The translations under genes and the position numbers were made by a program. From positions 1 through 6,799 of the forward strand of contig JAEYYJ010000054.1 in the NCBI GenBank assembly GCA_023430845.1: a stretch of 6,799 nt of DNA, read 5' to 3'. This document shows, piece by piece, positions 5,515 through 6,799 of the stretch; position 1 is the first letter of the stretch; each line of letters opens with the position of its first letter. The stretch comes from Pseudomonadota bacterium (GTDB lineage Bacteria; Pseudomonadota; Alphaproteobacteria; Rhizobiales; Hyphomicrobiaceae). The notes below the pieces were generated by a model. The model did no database searches. It was not told where the DNA came from and saw only the letters and a list, made by a program, of their open reading frames with translations.

Positions 5515-5922
5515 TCATGGTGTCGTCCGGTACGCGGCAAGGCGCCACGCAAACCACGCCAGAACACCGCAAAACACGCCGGACGCGACATGGAAGACGA
5601 CCGACCACATCCGTCCGCTCGATGTCGCCGCGATCAGCGAATCACTGAAGCAGACCAGCATCGCCAATCCGAGCCACAGCGCAACCGCACGCCAGTCCCT
5701 CAGGACGGCGAACACGACCAGCAGCGCGCCCAGCCACAGATCGCGCAATCCGATCGCCGCATGCGGCGCAAAGCCGGGCGCATTCTTGTCGATGCCGAAG
5801 AAGAAGGCGGCTGGTCCGGGCGAGACAAGAAAGCGAACGCCGATCAGGCCCAGCATCACCCCCGTGGCGATGGCGAGCCAGAGCACCGGCTTTCTGGCTC
5901 GGTCCTTCTCGCGCTGCGCCAT
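5515..5922 (-). CDS. DUF4267-like four-helix membrane protein between nuoD and nuoE
   Basis: The function of this 135-residue protein is unknown. It has a basic N-terminus (MAQREKDRARK) and four predicted transmembrane helices at about residues 13-34, 55-74, 78-99 and 106-128. The pattern GVRFLVSP..AAFFFG, then AIGLRDLWLGALLV, then FSDSLIAATSSGR and a final helix with HVASG resembles the DUF4267 family of small integral membrane proteins as I recall it. The ATG at 5922 follows a GGGGAAA motif at good spacing, and only 30 bases separate it from the nuoD stop, so co-transcription with nuoD is likely. A 233-bp gap with a hairpin separates it from nuoE. It is not a known complex I subunit. Its position suggests a passenger or an accessory factor, but nothing in the sequence proves a link. 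Confidence 0.75.
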   Translation of the reverse strand: MAQREKDRARKPVLWLAIATGVMLGLIGVRFLVSPGPAAFFFGIDKNAPGFAPHAAIGLRDLWLGALLVVFAVLRDWRAVALWLGLAMLVCFSDSLIAATSSGRMWSVVFHVASGVFCGVLAWFAWRLAAYRTTP

Positions 5923-5952
5923 ATCCGGTTTCCCCGTGCGCGCGCCTCACCC

Positions 5953-6799
5953 TTAACGGTCGATCTCGCCGAACACGATGTCGAGCGAGCCGAGGATCGC
6001 CGACACGTCGGCCAGCATGTAGCCGCGATTGATGAAGTCCATGGCGGCCAGATGCGGGAAGCCGGGAGCGCGGATCTTGCAGCGGTACGGCTTGTTGGAG
6101 CCGTCGGCGACAAGATAGACGCCGAACTCGCCCTTGGGCGCTTCCACGCAGGCGTAGACCTCGCCTTCCGGCACGTGGACGCCTTCGGTGTAGAGCTTGA
6201 AGTGATGAATCAGCGCTTCCATCGAGCGCTTCATCTCGCCCCGCTTGGGCGGCACCACCTTCTTATCCTGGGCCACATACGGCCCCTGGCCATCGGCCGA
6301 CAGCAGCTTTTCGCAACATTGCTTCATGATGCGCACCGACTGACGCATCTCTTCCATGCGGATCACGGCGCGATCGTAGTTGTCGCCGTTCTTACCGATG
6401 GGGATGTCGAAATCCATCTCCGAGTAGCATTCGTAGGGCTCGGCCCGGCGCAGGTCCCAGGCGGCGCCCGAACCACGCAACATCACGCCCGTGAAACCCA
6501 ACTCCATGCACTCGTCCAGCGACACGACGCCGATATCGACGTTGCGCTGCTTGAAGATGCGGTTCTCGATAACGAGATTGTGGATGTCGTCGAGCACCTT
6601 GGGATTGGTTTCGCAGAACTTTGCGATGTCCTCGATCAGCTCGGTCGGCAGATTCTGATGCACGCCGCCGAAGCGGAAATACTTGGCGTGCATACGGCTG
6701 CCCGATGCGCGCTCGTAGAACACCATGAGCTTCTCGCGCTCCTCGAAACCCCACAGCGGCGGGGTGAGCGCGCCAACGTCCATCGCCTGAGTCGTGACG
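5953..6799 (-). CDS. nuoD: NADH-quinone oxidoreductase subunit D (49-kDa subunit), 5' end outside the window
   Basis: NuoD lies in the peripheral arm of complex I at the membrane junction and, with NuoB, forms the quinone-binding pocket. The frame is open to the right edge, and [16 protein letters not shown] precedes the first visible Met, so the Met codon at 6783 is internal, not the start. About 281 C-terminal residues are visible of some 390-420; the N-terminal part with the quinone-site His and Tyr is missing. Family stretches in order are [115 protein letters not shown] and the typical C-terminus [13 protein letters not shown]. It is a stand-alone D subunit at this end, with no NuoE fusion. 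One odd point is RFGG where mitochondrial and most alphaproteobacterial relatives have RPGG. Confidence 0.97.
   Translation of the reverse strand, partial: VTTQAMDVGALTPPLWGFEEREKLMVFYERASGSRMHAKYFRFGGVHQNLPTELIEDIAKFCETNPKVLDDIHNLVIENRIFKQRNVDIGVVSLDECMELGFTGVMLRGSGAAWDLRRAEPYECYSEMDFDIPIGKNGDNYDRAVIRMEEMRQSVRIMKQCCEKLLSADGQGPYVAQDKKVVPPKRGEMKRSMEALIHHFKLYTEGVHVPEGEVYACVEAPKGEFGVYLVADGSNKPYRCKIRAPGFPHLAAMDFINRGYMLADVSAILGSLDIVFGEIDR

Noticed and set aside
6781..6783. Met codon at 6783 as the nuoD start
   Set aside because: The frame continues to the window edge with VTTQ-A before MDVGALTPP, which is internal conserved sequence in NuoD.

Overview
The window is GC-rich and reads as chromosomal DNA of an alphaproteobacterium, probably of the order Hyphomicrobiales. 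The reasons are the mitochondrial/alphaproteobacterial style of NuoD and NuoE, the close QorA and ArgG proteins, and an intergenic element resembling the 'CCCTCACCC...CTCTCCCCGC' palindromic repeats I know from rhizobial genomes. The genus cannot be named from the sequence alone. Gene assignments come from reading the translations and recalling family motifs; no database search was run.

Layout, left to right. The minus-strand argG gene (argininosuccinate synthase) starts at 1127 and runs off the left edge; it has its own sigma-70-like promoter. Upstream of it on the same strand lie a DedA-family membrane protein (1248-1796) and an unrecognised small lipoprotein (1924-2388). Divergent from the lipoprotein, qor (NAD(P)H:quinone oxidoreductase, 2577-3548) runs on the plus strand. 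A 307-bp intergenic region (3549-3855) is a mosaic of inverted repeats, a pair of imperfect direct repeats and a telomere-like (GGGTTA)3 tract. It closes with a good intrinsic terminator facing the convergent methyltransferase gene (3856-4632, minus).

The right third holds respiratory complex I genes on the minus strand: nuoD (C-terminal part, entering from the right edge), a DUF4267-like four-helix membrane protein, and nuoE. Normally nuoF follows nuoE. Here nuoE is followed within a few bases by a textbook intrinsic terminator with a UUCG loop, then by an unrelated SAM-dependent methyltransferase and a convergent gene. The nuo cluster therefore appears to be split after nuoE, which is the most notable organisational feature here.

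I see no CRISPR array, transposase, phage gene, tRNA or rRNA, and no convincing novel multi-gene system. Most of the window is ordinary metabolic and respiratory housekeeping. The points worth a second look are the split nuo cluster, the membrane protein inserted between nuoD and nuoE, and the repeat/G-quadruplex-capable intergenic mosaic.
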